From Spodoptera frugiperda (taxonomy: Eukaryota; Arthropoda; Insecta; Lepidoptera; Noctuidae), in NCBI RefSeq assembly GCF_023101765.2, contig NC_064212.1, positions 11,718,001 through 11,782,000 of the forward strand: DNA of 64,000 bases, given 5' to 3'. Below are positions 23,880-36,687 of this stretch, one piece after another (position 1 is the first letter of the stretch; each line of letters opens with the position of its first letter). Both the position numbers and the translations under genes were made by a program. The notes under the pieces were generated by a model. It ran no database searches and was not told the origin of the DNA. It saw nothing but the letters and a program-made list of their open reading frames with translations.

Positions 23880-25420
23880 AATAGTGGTAGAATTGTTATA
23901 ATTTATGATGTTTAGCGTTTTCAAAATTGACTTAGACTACGAACAGGTACCTACCTACGTCGTATTGTTGTCATTATTTTGAACGGCACAATACGAATAC
24001 ATACATCTAAGTATTTACCTTGTAACTACCTCTGTGTGTTCTCTGGTGGCATATGAGCACATTTGTCACATTCACCATGATTTTTAATTTAAAATTCCGT
24101 TAAAATCCTCACAAAGACTAATTAAAAATGAAATGTGTCTACACATTGAGAGTAAAATAAAAAACACATTATATAATTTCATAGAAATCTGAAGAGTTTG
24201 TATGCTTAACGAAATCATAAACCCAAGTTTCGTAGAAATATTATGCAGTGAGCGAATCATTTATTGTTTTATTCAACATCATTTTGCTGAATCCATTACT
24301 CATGAATTAAAATGATCAATACTGCTCATAAAAGCTTATTACTTCAGTCAAAAATTGAAGCCTTTACTTCTGCAAATATTACCTAAAATATTAACTGTAA
24401 ATTCATATTTTATAAAGTAAAATACTGACATATTAATGTATGATATTAATATTTAACGTAAGACTTTATTTGCTCGAAATATTTGCCCAAAACTGGGCGG
24501 AACTTTTCTGTTTTTCAGTATGTACACGGCTACATATCAAGTGAGGACAAACCAGTATAAACTGACCGTCAAATGTGCGGAAAGATCATACAAAACAAGA
24601 CCATGATAAACTGGTTTGTATTGCTCGACGTGTAGCCATTGAACATCAATATTGTGAATGAAATTGGTTTTGTGGACATTCTGGAACAGTTTAAACCGCA
24701 TCCCTTTTGTTGTGTGTTACTCACGAAATGAATACAGCTCAATAATATGATGTTTACCTGAAACAAAGAAGCACAATGCATAAGTAAAACAATAAAATTG
24801 AAAATGTTACAGTCTATTTCAGTATGTCGTTTCGTTTGTTACAAAATTCCGGCTTTTGTTGCCCATTTCTGTGTTAGCTGTTTCGATTTTGTGACGGTAC
24901 CTTAACAAAGTTGTGACAATAAAATTAGTACCTGATCCGTATTAAATGTTGATGGTGGGAGTTTCATTTGTAACACTGGAATTTTGTTGTGTGTTCTATT
25001 TATTTATTTATTGGACAATGTACATACATAGAGGCAATATATACTACTAGTACAGTACACGCCCCTGTCAGGGCGTAGCAATTTATCTAGTAAGTAAATA
25101 ATGGTCCAAAAGTAAAATATAGTCCGGAACCTATATGGTTGGGAACCTCTGATTTATATCTACAGTAGGCATTTGAACTCTATTTGGCTATATATCAATG
25201 ACTATTTTGATAGAATGCCTTCAATTATTTAGCACCGGGTAAAATATATCTTCTCATTATTTATAACACTTTTTTTTGATGGGACAATCCCGCCATAACC
25301 TCCCAAAATTGCAACTCCTGTAAGCCAGGATCTACAGTAGATACAACCATGAAAACACCAGAACACGAAGTCCCAAAGACATGAATAACAGTCTTGGATC
25401 CCGCAACGAAATAAAAAAGA

Positions 25421-25525
25421 AAATATTATTAGAGGAGAGAAGAAAAAGAACATCTTTAAAAATACGAATACAACTAGCAAAGAAATAATTCTAAAGATAT
25501 TATTAGAGGAGAAGAAAAAGAACTT
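25421..25525. repeat. imperfect direct repeat
   Basis: ATATTATTAGAGGAGA followed by GAAGAAAAAGAAC occurs twice with a 76 base period, suggesting a local duplication. Confidence 0.55.
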
Positions 25526-26026
25526 CATAAAAATTACTAATTATAACTAACTCCATTACTAAACTCACACATCTGTATCTTTGTTGTATACAAAACATTT
25601 CTTTTTACCCCGTTCAATATTCAACACCTCAACCGCCAATACAAATGTTTCACAAGATAAATTATTTACGTTGATCAAATGATAATAACACGAGCTATCC
25701 TGGGGCTTATGGCGGACAAAATAATATCGCACTCGTATAGCAATTAGGACGGCGAGTAGAGCATTAGTTTCACTGGGATTATTTATACGTCGACATGTTT
25801 GTATTGGATTGTGGGTTTATTTGTATTTGTATTAAAGCTTAGTATTTGTTATTTTGATTTTGTGGTACTGTTATATTGCGAATTGAACTGTTGTTGTGGT
25901 CTTGTATTGACGGTAATGATTGTTGCATATCTTCGTAATCGGAATAACATAATTATTTTATTGGGTTCAGTGTGGGACATTATAATCATTCCTACAATGT
26001 AAAAGTATCAAGGTAACAGTAGCCCT

Positions 26027-26166
26027 AGTACGAGTTTGCTTTACGTTGAACGAGATAGAAACGGCGCTCTGATTGGCCGGCTCGAATAAACCAACCAATC
26101 AGAATGCTTAGCAGGCCCTCATTTCGATTACTTAAAACGTAAAGCAAACTCGTACTAAAGATACAG
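26027..26166. mobile_element. MITE family B, complete copy
   Basis: The perfect 22 bp terminal inverted repeat TAGTACGAGTTTGCTTTACG(TT) extends outward imperfectly to CTGTA. The interior carries inverted CAAT-type motifs (CTGATTGGCCGG / CCAACCAATCAG). Confidence 0.85.
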
Positions 26167-26587
26167 ACATAAAGTTTCCTATAAAACACCTATGCCTACA
26201 ATTTCGGTTCAAATGAGATCTGAATCATGGCATATTACAGGCTTTATAAAAGTACAAAGCAAACAAGGTCGAAAATCGAACGTACCTACATAATCAATCC
26301 TTTTACTTTTGCTTAATGAAGGAACAAATTTTTCTCTTACACAGGCATAAAAAGGTTAAACAAAAAGAAGCTCTAAATTCTCATTTGATTTATTTAACGT
26401 TCAAGGTTGTTAATCAACGTGGAGTTGAACAAGACTGTGGTAGTCACGTGCTAAGAAAGTAAGCGGTATGTTCAAAGTTCACCGTCTTAGTACATTTCAC
26501 GACAAAAGTAGATTATCGAATTGAATTTTGTGTAACCACCAAATTGCTACGTGGACGCGAACTTATTGAAAGAAATGTGAGTCTGGT

Positions 26588-26833
26588 TGTGGCGACACTC
26601 TGACAAGTGACAAGAAGTGACAGATGACAGAAGTCGCACATAGACTATCGACGATCAAATCAACGGATGACGTCACAAATATCCTGCATCGCACATATGA
26701 AGTTTACATGCGAAATAACACGGATATAAAATCCCAACCAACAACAGTTGGGCAGAAAGCCCGCCAGGCTGAACACCTCGCCTGGTCGGAGGATCCTCCT
26801 TTTCTTAGGGAACTTTACTCTCCGTTCCCTAAA
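26588..26833 (+). repeat. family E repeat, copy 3
   Basis: Third copy, TGTGGCGACACTCTGACAAG to CTCCGTTCCCTAAAT. Its last 90 bases are open (EHLAWSEDPPFLRELYSPFP), and the frame is partly shared with copy 1, so the repeat may derive from the 3' end of a coding element. Confidence 0.75.
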
Positions 26834-26986
26834 TGGTAAACAAATATTGAAAAACCTTTGATACGGAAATTGAGAGTACTGTGAAGTTCGGAGTTGCATC
26901 TAATATTTGCTAATTATCTTTCTTATAATGATAACAGAAGTAATAATTCTGATCAGTCAACTAGCAAAAATCTGCAAGCGTACCTT

Positions 26987-27143
26987 TTTTTTAGATGGGA
27001 AAATCATAAAATTACTTCTCCCGCCTTGGCCGAGGCGAAAGGGAGTGGGTTAGGAGTCTTACTAACTAAAAACTACCCCGTTACTATACCAGCTTTTGGA
27101 GCCAGAGCCCCGGTAACCCACTAGATAGTCTGCAGATCTGGGC
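26987..27143 (-). mobile_element. LINE 3' tail with 13 bp target duplication
   Basis: A reverse-orientation copy flanked by GCAAGCGTACCTT at 26974-26986 and 27144-27156. The body diverges (GTGGGTTAGGAGTCTTACTA), implying an older insertion. Confidence 0.85.
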
Positions 27144-28117
27144 GCAAGCGTACCTTATCTTCTGAATTGCCAAATAGTGAAAGACGTACTTAAAAATAAC
27201 ACTATTTGTTAATAACATGTAAAGATCTACTTACTGTTTCTTATTTTAAAGATCTCGATCGTCTTAAATCAATATTTCTTAAAATTACTTGTTAATATTA
27301 ACTTTTTGCTACCGAATGTACTCGCGTGTTACATGTACACCACGGTAGGTAAACTAAGCTAACTGCTAAATAAACTAGAAGCGGTACAACACACCTATTT
27401 ACCAGAGCTACGTTCCAACGTATACCAGCTAATAAGCAGCTGTTGTAATGAAGGAACAAGCCTTTATATTTTGAGTCGATATTAATTAATTACACAATAA
27501 ATCGATAATTAATTAAGTAATCGAATGGTTTTAATCGAGACTGTGAGCTCCTTCCGTGTTCAAAAAATATTCAACCGATTTCATCACATACTGTATAAAA
27601 TCGCATTTCAATTCTCTCAAAAGAGTAACACACTTTTCCAATTATATTAAAAGGTAAAAAAGAAACTAGCTTTCGATACGGAACAAAAAAACCTAGGAAA
27701 CAAAATACCCATATTTTTTAAAGGCCACATAAATAGGACCCTAGTGTAGATGTACTAAATTGGTAGGAACAAAAAGAACAAGTACAAAACATGGTTTTAA
27801 ATAAGTCCGGATAGAAAACCAAATCCTAGTTTACGTGGCGGGGACACGATTGCTCTGCCACAATAAAAATGCCAATAAAAGGCTAGTACTGCGCCCAAGT
27901 TATAGCAGAGGAGATCTGTTAAATTTTAAGTGTCTCACTGGGTAATGAACTAATTTATTTGGAACAGAAGTTTTAACTATGGATTAGTATTACTTTTGGA
28001 ACGGACTTTATTATAAAAATGAATTAATGTGTCTCCATAAATTATGCTATAATAGCTTCTGCCCGCAGTTTTGATCGCATTCCCATGAGATAGAAAGTGT
28101 GTTATTTCAGACCATCA

Positions 28118-28375
28118 TTTTATTAAAACTACTACCCGCGGCTTCGTTCGCGTTTCCGTGAGATAAAATGTGGCCTGATACTGAAGGCTCAGTTCGACTG
28201 AATGACGAATTCCTTGACGTTCTGATTTGTTAGTTCATTAGAACCGCAGCAAAAACGTATTAAGGGTACCTACTGTTCCGAACTTCATCCCAATCCATTC
28301 ATTTCAAACCTTGAATTCAATTCAAGGTTTTAACGTGATTGAGTAACAAACATATACACAAACTCTTCAGATTTG
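28118..28375. repeat. decayed RTE/Helitron-like repeat
   Basis: CCCGCGGCTTCGTTCGCG, AACTTCATCCCAATCCATTC and GTGATTGAGTAACAAACATA match a common moth dispersed repeat, seen again at 63580-63720. Confidence 0.5.
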
Positions 28376-30032
28376 ATACCCAAGTCAGCTAAACTTTTTT
28401 TTTAATTCGACCGAAGTAAACCTTTTCGAAAAATGTGATTAAGAAATATTTCTCTCACTAACTACAATATTACATATTAAAAACTAATTTCCTTTAAAGC
28501 GCTTAGCAATAAGATTACAGACAAATCGCTCACAGTTCATAGCATAATCCTAATATTCCTTGGTTCTCAGTTTGCGAGCCGTTCCCTTGAGTTTTGCACC
28601 GAGCTTTACGAGTAGGAGCCAGAGCGTTATACCAACAAGATTTACGTTAGCGGCAAACCCAAGATGCCTTCCAAGGGCTTACACTTCAAAACATTTGTAT
28701 TATTTCTTATAAAACCTTGTACTTCTGCAGTTTGTACTTTATTGTGGATCTTAGTTTTATAACTTTTACTACAGAGATTTGATTGTAAAATATTTTAATG
28801 TTCTTTGGGGGAATTTAAAGTTGTATTGTTCTAGTAGAATTAGAAAATCTTTTAGGTACCTGTGTCTTGTAGTTTTTGGTTCTGATTTGTGAAATTTGAT
28901 CCAATTTTTCTAAACTTTTTAGGTTTTGTAAAGACAGTCATTTAAATAAATTAATTCATCTAGTATCTGGCTTTCCAGATGCATATTATATATTATTTTC
29001 GTAGCACAACCTACATAGCACTTATTTTTTTAAATAACATTATTACTTATTTGCTCCACAAAATAAACCGTAATTTTCCCCTCATTTATTTTTCACCTCA
29101 TGATAGACAGAACCCATAAATCACCATCCACTAACATACTCCATTGACTTTCATTTACCCACATACGCGCCATATATCAATATTTTCTTGACCTACTTTA
29201 AAAACTATCGTTGTACAACCCCTTATTTTCCGAGAACAAGGAAGTGTGGTCGTGGTTATCAGATCCCGATAGAAAGATGGAGGCCGTATCAGGTTATAAA
29301 AGTGCGAGCTGGCCCCTCATAAATTTATCCTGGCTTGTTATCGACGTAGCTCGCCGTTCACTGAGGTGATAATGCCGAGAACTGATTGATGGCTGCTTTT
29401 TTTACAAGCTGTCGTTGGCTTGTTTTGCTGCTCTTGTGTTAAAGGGTCGTTTGTTTATTTTTGTTTGAGAAAAAGTAAAAATATATTTGAGGATCCTGAG
29501 TACCTAAGTTTAAATATTATGTCCTGTGTTTGCAAGACTTTTTTAACGTACCTTTTTAAAAATACATTTTCATACACGCCTACATTGAGTACTCGTCAAC
29601 AAATACTTTTATAAACATAAAAGAAACAATGTTTTATGTACTCACAGTCTTACACCCACATAAGATGAAGGATCAACTTGTCAAAAACAATTCTATTTAT
29701 AGTCAGTAGCAGACCATTCCAAAAATCTCCCAAAAAGGGTTTGACCTGAATATTTTTGTTTAATCTAAAAAAAAGACACAGGTTTAGCCGCCATTTTGTT
29801 CCATTAACGCCTCAATTTGTTCTTTCTATTCTCTTTACGCCTCCCTGAGATAAAACTCACTAAATCTCCACCTACATAATTCAGGCACTATTAGCTCTTT
29901 CTACGAAAAAAGGTAGAATTTGCTGTACGAAGAAATATATTGCTATTTTCCAAACAATAAATATTCATTTTATAAGTCATTGACGTACTTTATGTGTACG
30001 AATATTTACATACTAACTTTCAAGCAAGCAAG

Positions 30033-30319
30033 CAACGTCACGCCTTTTATCCCCGAAGGGGTAGGCAGAGGTGCACATTACGGCACGTAATGCCGCTATA
30101 CAATGTACACCCACTTTTCACCAATTGTTTTATAAGTCCCATGTAATAGGGGGTGAGCCTATTGCCATATACCGGACACAATTCCAGACTCCGTGCTACT
30201 ACTGAGAAATTTTCGAAAAACCGAATAAAACCCAGTAATACTTTGCCCGACACGGGAATCGAACCCGAGACCCCTTGCCCGGCAGTCGCAATTGCGACCA
30301 CTCGACCAACGAGGCAGTC
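30033..30319 (-). mobile_element. tRNA-derived SINE 1, full length
   Basis: A minus-strand SINE: a tRNA-like head with Pol III B box GGTTCGATTCC (complement at 30254-30264) and A box near GGTCGAGTGGTCG, followed by the body (TTTTTCGGTT-like, GGAGTCTGGAATTGTGTCC) and the tail GATAAAAGGCGTGACGTTGC. Non-coding and Pol III-type. Confidence 0.88.
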
Positions 30320-30535
30320 AAACATTTTGAATCGAATGCAAGGTGAGTATGTGAATCTTCCAACTTTGAAACATGTCTCTGTATATATAAAATGACCATG
30401 TTATACAATCCCTAATACCTTTAAAACAGCTAAACACTCTCATCTATCATCATCATATCTCAATACTGCGTTTCGAAATTGCAGAACTCCACTAAATACC
30501 CACACAAGAGAAGCAACTAAATAAGTGGATTAGAC

Positions 30536-30549
30536 GTTGCCATGGCAAC
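30536..30549. promoter_or_regulatory. perfect X-box palindrome (RFX site candidate)
   Basis: GTTGCCATGGCAAC is a perfectly symmetric X-box, 217 bases beyond SINE 1 and outside any repeat I recognise. Confidence 0.35.
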
Positions 30550-30798
30550 AGCGCTGTTTACGTAGCCATGCAACACTCGCCTCTAAAGACAAACATTGAA
30601 TAATTAATGCTCTCATAGAGTATTGATGTATCTCCCAAGATGGAGTGATTAGAGGTTATTCGGAAATGTACCTTAATGGTGCTTAAGTGCGATTGCGATT
30701 TGTATAATCTTAGAGAAGTTTAAGTATTGATTTAAAATGTTTAACTAATTATCTCATAGAACGTTTAAGTCGTTCTTATCTTCATCTTCTATCCATGC

Positions 30799-31072
30799 AA
30801 CGTCACGCCTTTTATTGCCGAAGGGGTAGGCAGAGGTGCACATTACGGCACGTTATGCTGATATATAACTTTTCTCCACTTGTGTTATAAGTCCCATGTA
30901 ATAGGGGGTGAGCCTATTGTCATATACTGGGCACGATTCCAGACTCCGTGTTACTACTAAGAAATTTTCGAAATACCGAAAAAAGCCCACTAATACTTTC
31001 TCCGTCCCTGGAATCAAACTCGGGATCCCTTGTCGCAGTCGCATTTCCGACCACTCGACCAATGAGGCAGTC
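30799..31072 (-). mobile_element. tRNA-derived SINE 1, older copy
   Basis: Same family and orientation as the copy at 30033. The B box is degraded (complement TGGAATCAAACTCG) and there is an indel in the anticodon region, so it is probably transcriptionally dead. Confidence 0.85.
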
Positions 31073-31471
31073 CACTTCTGCTCTCTTTCACACATATAAA
31101 TAAATAAGTTAGCAATTTTATATACAAACGATCCTCAAAACCAATGATCCAATTTCCTTACTGTATCTGTAACCTTCACCTATATAAAAGGACAAACACT
31201 ATAAATGTGTCTATTGTGTCTATAGGCGTTCAGTTACAGCGCGCCAACCATTACCGGCTAATCACCTTTGATGTGCAATGTGTCATTGATCACATTGATA
31301 ATGGACGCCAATTACTAAGGAAATGTATAGTGTGTAGTGTTAGAGGACTTTGATTATGTATAATATACGATGGTTTTTGTTTTAAGGTACTTGAGAATTA
31401 ATTGATTTACTTAGGTTTTAGACATTACTTTTGTGTTCTGTCTTACACAAATAGCATTAAATGGTAGTATT

Positions 31472-31702
<231 letters not shown>

Positions 31703-32042
31703 TCATATTTTAATTGTTCGACTATCGTTTAAATCATGAAGCAAGTTAAAGATATTAAAGTTCTAAACCATAAATACAATTTCTTAAATTCAAGAAACTG
31801 TCTTTATTCGGATGGATGCAAACACAGTTTTAATGAATCTGCAAAAACGATTCAATCTTCTCAACAAAAGAGTAAAAACTTTGACTGAAATGAACTTGTA
31901 ACGCAGTTTGGAACTACTCTCAATTTCGGGACCCCAAAGTTTTGTAATAAAAAACTATCGAACTGCAAGTCACTCCTACTTAAACTTTCGTTCGAAAGAT
32001 ACATAAAACGTGAACTCGTAGATGTCATATAGATTTTTTTTT

Positions 32043-32382
32043 ATAGTAAACGAGTAGACGGATCACCTGATGGTAAGAAATCACCGCGTTCCATGGACAC
32101 CCGAAACACCAGAGGCATTACAAGTGCGTTGCTGGACTTTTAGATTTTTTTTTGAGGGGTAAAATCATCCAATGTCTTCTCCCACCTTGGACCTTTTGGG
32201 GTTAGGAATTTAAGTGTTGTTGGGGGACAATCGAGAATTGAGAAGATTGGGAACCCCTTCACAATCTTTTCTCTTGGCTAATTGGGCCTCCGGTAACCTC
32301 ACTCACATAAGGAATCACAACGCAAGCGTTGTTTCATGTCGGTTATCTGTGAGGTCGTGGTATCACTCCGGTCACTCTAGCA
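32043..32382 (-). mobile_element. family F repeat split by a LINE tail
   Basis: AGTAGACGGATCACCTGATG and GCATTACAAGTGCGTTGCTG mark one half. The other half resumes TTGGGGTTAGGAATTTAAG and ends GTGGTATCACTCCGGTC. The break is filled by a very short LINE tail at 32146-32197. Confidence 0.75.
32146..32197 (-). mobile_element. very short LINE tail insertion
   Basis: TTTTTTTTGAGGGGTAAAATC and CAATGTCTTCTCCCACCTTGG are only the last 50 bases of the tail, severely 5'-truncated. The near-duplicate GGAC(C)TTTT on both sides fits a target duplication. Confidence 0.65.
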
Positions 32383-33142
32383 TAGTAATAGGAGTTGTCA
32401 ATGGATACCCTTGAATGGTGCCCCACAAACCTTCAAGAGTGGATCAAACGTAAGTAATATTACAACATGAAACCGGACAACGTTGTAAACTCGATAGTTT
32501 TCCTGAAATTAAAAACCTTTTTGACTCATTATAGAGCACAGTTCTTGCTTTCAGTACTTACCTTCAAGTTTTCAGCTTTAATGACCAAGTTTCATATTAC
32601 TTCTGATAAAGTCGGTGCAAGTGAAATTTATTATTTTATGAAAATATATCTTGGATGTAGTTTTTATTCGAAAAGAGCTGTCTCAGAAAGTTTTGTACAT
32701 TTCGTAGATACGTTCTTTGGAATTAATTAATTGACAGGAAAATTGATTTTTAAGTGATGTGCAACGTGACAATGGTGCCTGCTTTCTAGACATTTGATAC
32801 CCCGTTGACCTAACTACAGTAAAATATATTATTATGTATATCTACGAATAACCAATTAATTAGAAATCTCCCATATACTTACGCTACTATTTATACGTAA
32901 TGAGATGTCGTTCACATAATAGGTAGTCAATACCCAATCACTTTCTAACCAGCGAATCGAACGCGTACCATTGTAGTGAAATCCATTAAGATATTAAATG
33001 CACATGGCACATGACGTCACGACCCGAGTCTAACATTCAATTAGCCTTTGATAGATTATATCATCATGTAGAACATGTCATCAATCTACAAATGAGGTTG
33101 TATCCAGTTCAGAACAGGTTCTGTATATGACACAGAACATGG

Positions 33143-33320
33143 AATCCTACTAATATTATATATACGGAAGTTTGTATACATATTTGTTTGTCACTCTTTC
33201 ACGTCAAAACGGCTGGAGGAATCGAGATGATATTTGGAACAGGAATATATTATGGTCTTGAATAACAACTAGCCCACTTTTATATGGGAACGTGGGTGAA
33301 GCTACTGGTAGAAGCTTGTC
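33143..33320 (+). mobile_element. Lep1/Helitron-like remnant
   Basis: CCTACTAATATTATATATACG at the start and GGGTGAAGCTACTGGTAGAA at the end fit the common moth repeat also seen at 10404 and 50495. Confidence 0.5.
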
Positions 33321-33697
33321 ATACATAATAATAAGTACATAGATAACGTTTCGAAAACTCTAATAATACTTTTTCTACCAAACTCTATATCAAATTCAAG
33401 AGAAATAAAGTTTATCACTATTTTTACATTCATTATCAGCAATAAAGAAGACCAATAGTGGCCTTGAGAAATAATAGATTGGCTCTCATTGAAAAAAACA
33501 AAAGCCAACAAAATCCTAGGATCCATTTTATCAATAGATCGGATTCAGGGCACTAAGTTTTAATATAATTACCTAGAGTAGAAAAACCATTTACACATAC
33601 TCAACGGCAATTTTTATACCGCCCTAATATTTTAAAGTCTTTATTTTAAAAATATTTACAGGAGCAAACAGCTAAATACTTCTTTTTATTCATTTAG

Positions 33698-33990
33698 AAT
33701 TGTATCTTCTGTCACCTACAACACCCACGGAAGCGATGCGGCAGGCTATTCTTAGCTGGAAAGCGAGTAATAAAAATAAACTTTATTGGCTGACATTAAG
33801 GTTGGAAGTCTTGGTAGACGACGATGGTACTTGTGTACGTTTATTGCGAACAAACCGCAATACATTGGATGCTTCCTACGTACTGCTTGAACAATATAAG
33901 ATAATATCCGCTTGTGCTATTTCTATTACGAATGAAGGCGCTATAATGTGTTTATGTGGGCTTGATAAGCGTGACAGAGAAGGCTGTTGA
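33698..33990 (+). CDS. orphan exon-like ORF, unknown product
   Basis: A 97-codon open stretch follows a good acceptor (TTTTTATTCATTTAG at 33697) and ends in TGA. The translation is balanced and non-repetitive: LYLLSPTTPTEAMRQAIL, then LYWLTLRLEVLVDDDGT, CVRLLRTNRNTLDASYVLLE, ending GLDKRDREGC. Composition and absence of hydrophobic bias set it apart from the AT-driven ORFs around it, so it may be a terminal exon or a captured gene fragment on the strand opposite Pde1c. I recognise no domain, and no partner exon was found nearby. Confidence 0.35.
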
Positions 33991-34584
33991 TCATGGTGAC
34001 TTTTCATGCATGTAATCAGAAAGGGGTTATAACTTCAAGAAGAGTTTCAGTTTGTTTCTATAAATGGTAACACGTTAAAGTCTCATAAAATTCAATTTAT
34101 GAGTTTGTGATTTTTTTCTTTTTCTTCTTATGTAGTTTCAACGATCTGTAGAGTTCTGCTATCTTCTATGAGATTAGCAGAAAATATAGTATCTTGTAAT
34201 AATGGTAAATGGTCAATCTTCTCTTATTTCTTCTTTTCGGGCTGTAGAAATCATGGTGTTCCAAAAAACGTAGAAGTTCTTTACTTAAAAAAGCTTTCCT
34301 ACAAAAAAAAATAAAAATAAAAAGGAATTGTTCTGAACTTATCAAGACGACATGTGTCAGCAAACGTCTATTTGTGTACAATCGAGCACACAAATGTTGA
34401 CATCGAAAATACAATCGATTATAGAACGTTTTAATCAATTAAATGGAAGGCAACGTGTGTTGTTTTAGCCAACAACTTGAGACATGTAATAACAAAAGTG
34501 TTTTGTGAACTGTAAAAGTAGGTAAACGTTAATTTAGTTGTTTATTTTGTAAAGTTGTTTATGGTGGGATAGGAAGTCACCCAA

Positions 34585-34700
34585 GTCATTTCACACCCTG
34601 TCTGTATACTAAATTTCATCAAAATTCGTTCAGTAGTTTTAGCGTGGTTGACGCACAAATATACAAACATCCACACAAACAAACTTTCCAATTTATAATC
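34585..34700 (-). mobile_element. Lep1/Helitron-like remnant
   Basis: Reverse counterpart of 10404: TACTAAATTTCATCAAAATT, CGTTCAGTAGTTTTAGCGTG and ACAAACAAACTTTCC. Confidence 0.5.
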
Positions 34701-36077
34701 TGATGCGGTCTGATGCAATTGAGATGACGTTGAATTCTTCTATTTATAAACTTGAGGTTTAAAATAAAAATATATAATTTAAGGGACTATTATAAATGTT
34801 GCTTTGTACATTTATACGATACTAGCTTCCGCATAAATAGGTGATTCCCGTTTATTTCTGTTTTTAACGTAATTTTATGATAAGTAAAAATATTGGAATT
34901 TCAAAAATAATACGATCTAACTCTGACTTTATCCAAAGTGTTTTAAAATGACTTAAAGTAGGTGTACACTTTTTAGCGCTTCAAGAGGATTATTTTGTTT
35001 TAAATCGACACTATTGAATTTTTGACCATTCAAAGTAATAATTACGTATTCAATTTCTAATTTAGTTCGTGTTAAAAGTTATGTTAAGTCTATAGAAATT
35101 TAAAACAGATCGTTAAAATAATTTGAAATTCAAGAATTAATTATAAATTGTTGAATTGAAATGAATAAAGTAATAAGATATCTTGAGCTATCAAAGTAAG
35201 GATTCAATTAATTTTGCAGAAAGTAAATTAGAACATGGAAGCTCTAGAACAATATTACTTTTAAATCGAAATGAGTTTGATTACTATAAACTGAACCCAT
35301 GGATTCGCCTCCGTATTTCTTATTTTCCAAACTACTACTACTCTATGTGTGTACTGAGACATTATTTGCACTTAAATGTTGTTCTTGTGTACTTAAGAAA
35401 TATTAAGCCTCGTTTAAATTCGAAGCAAAATATTAAAATATTATATTTGTTCACAAATAAATACCTACATAATCTTAATTAAGCTTTAATAAATGAAACA
35501 AAACGTACAGGTTTCTGACCTCTTAAATATTGTACCAGAGTCTAAGTAAGGGATTAGATCCCAAAAAGAAAATAATAAAAGAACATACAATACATTTCTC
35601 GTTTACTTTAATATCATTTTATAAAAACGCGCACGACTTAATGAAAAATCCTTAGACAGTACTTTTGTGCGCGACAGTACGGCGCGCCCTCTCGTAAGTG
35701 ATGTGACGATATTATGGGGAGTGTCTGCGATATTACAGCGTTACAGGCCATTCGTTTTTCTACACGACTGTACCCTGCTAAGCTGGCGTTGTGGTTGTAA
35801 TCGCTATATTTATGAAAATGGCGACAGTTTGCTTCTTTTATGATGCGTTGATAGAAACTTTGTGCTATTATTGAAGTTTGATTGTTTTTTGTGAGAGTGG
35901 ATAAAGTAGGATTATTATTAGGTTGTTGACTTGTTTTAGTGTGTTTGTTTTTTCATGCGTTTTATTATGTAAAGAGACTTTCTACGATTGTTCAAGAAAG
36001 GTTGAGATCGGATTTAATAAAGTGTTTTTGAATTTCAAATCTCATATTAGAACTAAAAAGTAGGAATTTAAACTTCT

Positions 36078-36212
36078 GCGGATTGCCTAGCGGGTTATCG
36101 GAGCTCCGACTCGAAAAGCAGAAGTAGGAACGGAATGATTTTTACTCAGTAAGAGTCTGACACCCCCTCTTGACTCGCCCGATGCGGCAGAAGTAATAGG
36201 ATGATTTCCTCT
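36078..36212 (+). mobile_element. LINE 3' tail
   Basis: TTGCCTAGCGGGTTATCGG, CTCGAAAAGCAGAAGTAGG, CTCAGTAAGAGTCTGACAC and AGGATGATTTCCTC. No duplication is evident. Confidence 0.7.
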
Positions 36213-36503
36213 GCTTTATAAAAAAGCAAGAACAGGCATATCTTTGTCAGCAACCTAACACAAATAGCGAAAAGTGGTTACACTAAAACTCGGCTTAACA
36301 GAATGCCGTGTCCAGAAATCACCATAAAAATATAACTCAATTTCATGAAACCAAATCATACAAAAAGATTCACACTAACAGTATTATTGCATACGTATAA
36401 CTAATCTAATTCATCTGGCTTTAACTTAGTACTACAAATTGGACCCGTCGACCCACTTTGCCAGGTTTAATTGCACCGTCTAAACTCATTACGAGACTCT
36501 TAC

Positions 36504-36687
36504 CTGTGTTTGTAGGTGTCTGGTTATAGAGGGTGGTTCGAGAAACTTTTATAGGGTGGTCTTCTTTTATTTGTTGACAGTTTGTAAGGGTTATGTGGGG
36601 CGTTTCAGTATCAATTAGTTTAGGGATCCTCTCCATCTTGTAATTTAACCTGTTGGGTGATCGCAGATCTACTCGAGCCACAATGTA
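36504..36687 (-). CDS. candidate upstream exon, possibly Pde1c 5' coding exon
   Basis: This minus-strand block is open for 61 codons. It ends at a good donor (ACACAG|GTAAGAG) and begins after a weak acceptor (GTAAATACAG), or holds an internal start at KMERIPKLIDTETPH. The translation is compositionally balanced, including IVARVDLRSPNRLNYK and HPIKVSRTTLYNQTPTNT, unlike the AT-driven hydrophobic shadow ORFs nearby. It leaves in phase 1, which the exon at 20656 can complete (G+TG), so it could be an upstream Pde1c exon across a 15.8 kb intron. I recognise no domain in it. The phase match alone has a one-in-three chance of being accidental. Confidence 0.33.

Noticed and set aside
24542..24620. 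CAAACCAGT / ACTGGTTTG inverted pair
   Set aside because: Only about 10 bases of complementarity; expected by chance in 64 kb.
25229..25528. 99-codon Phe-rich minus-strand frame
   Set aside because: The composition follows A/G-rich duplicated DNA, with no coding features.
30047..31099. several 60-90 codon frames on both strands
   Set aside because: All are translations of SINE 1 copies.
35620..35770. CpG-rich patch that might be a promoter or first exon
   Set aside because: No TATA, initiator, long frame or convincing splice pairing; kept only as a note in the gap description.
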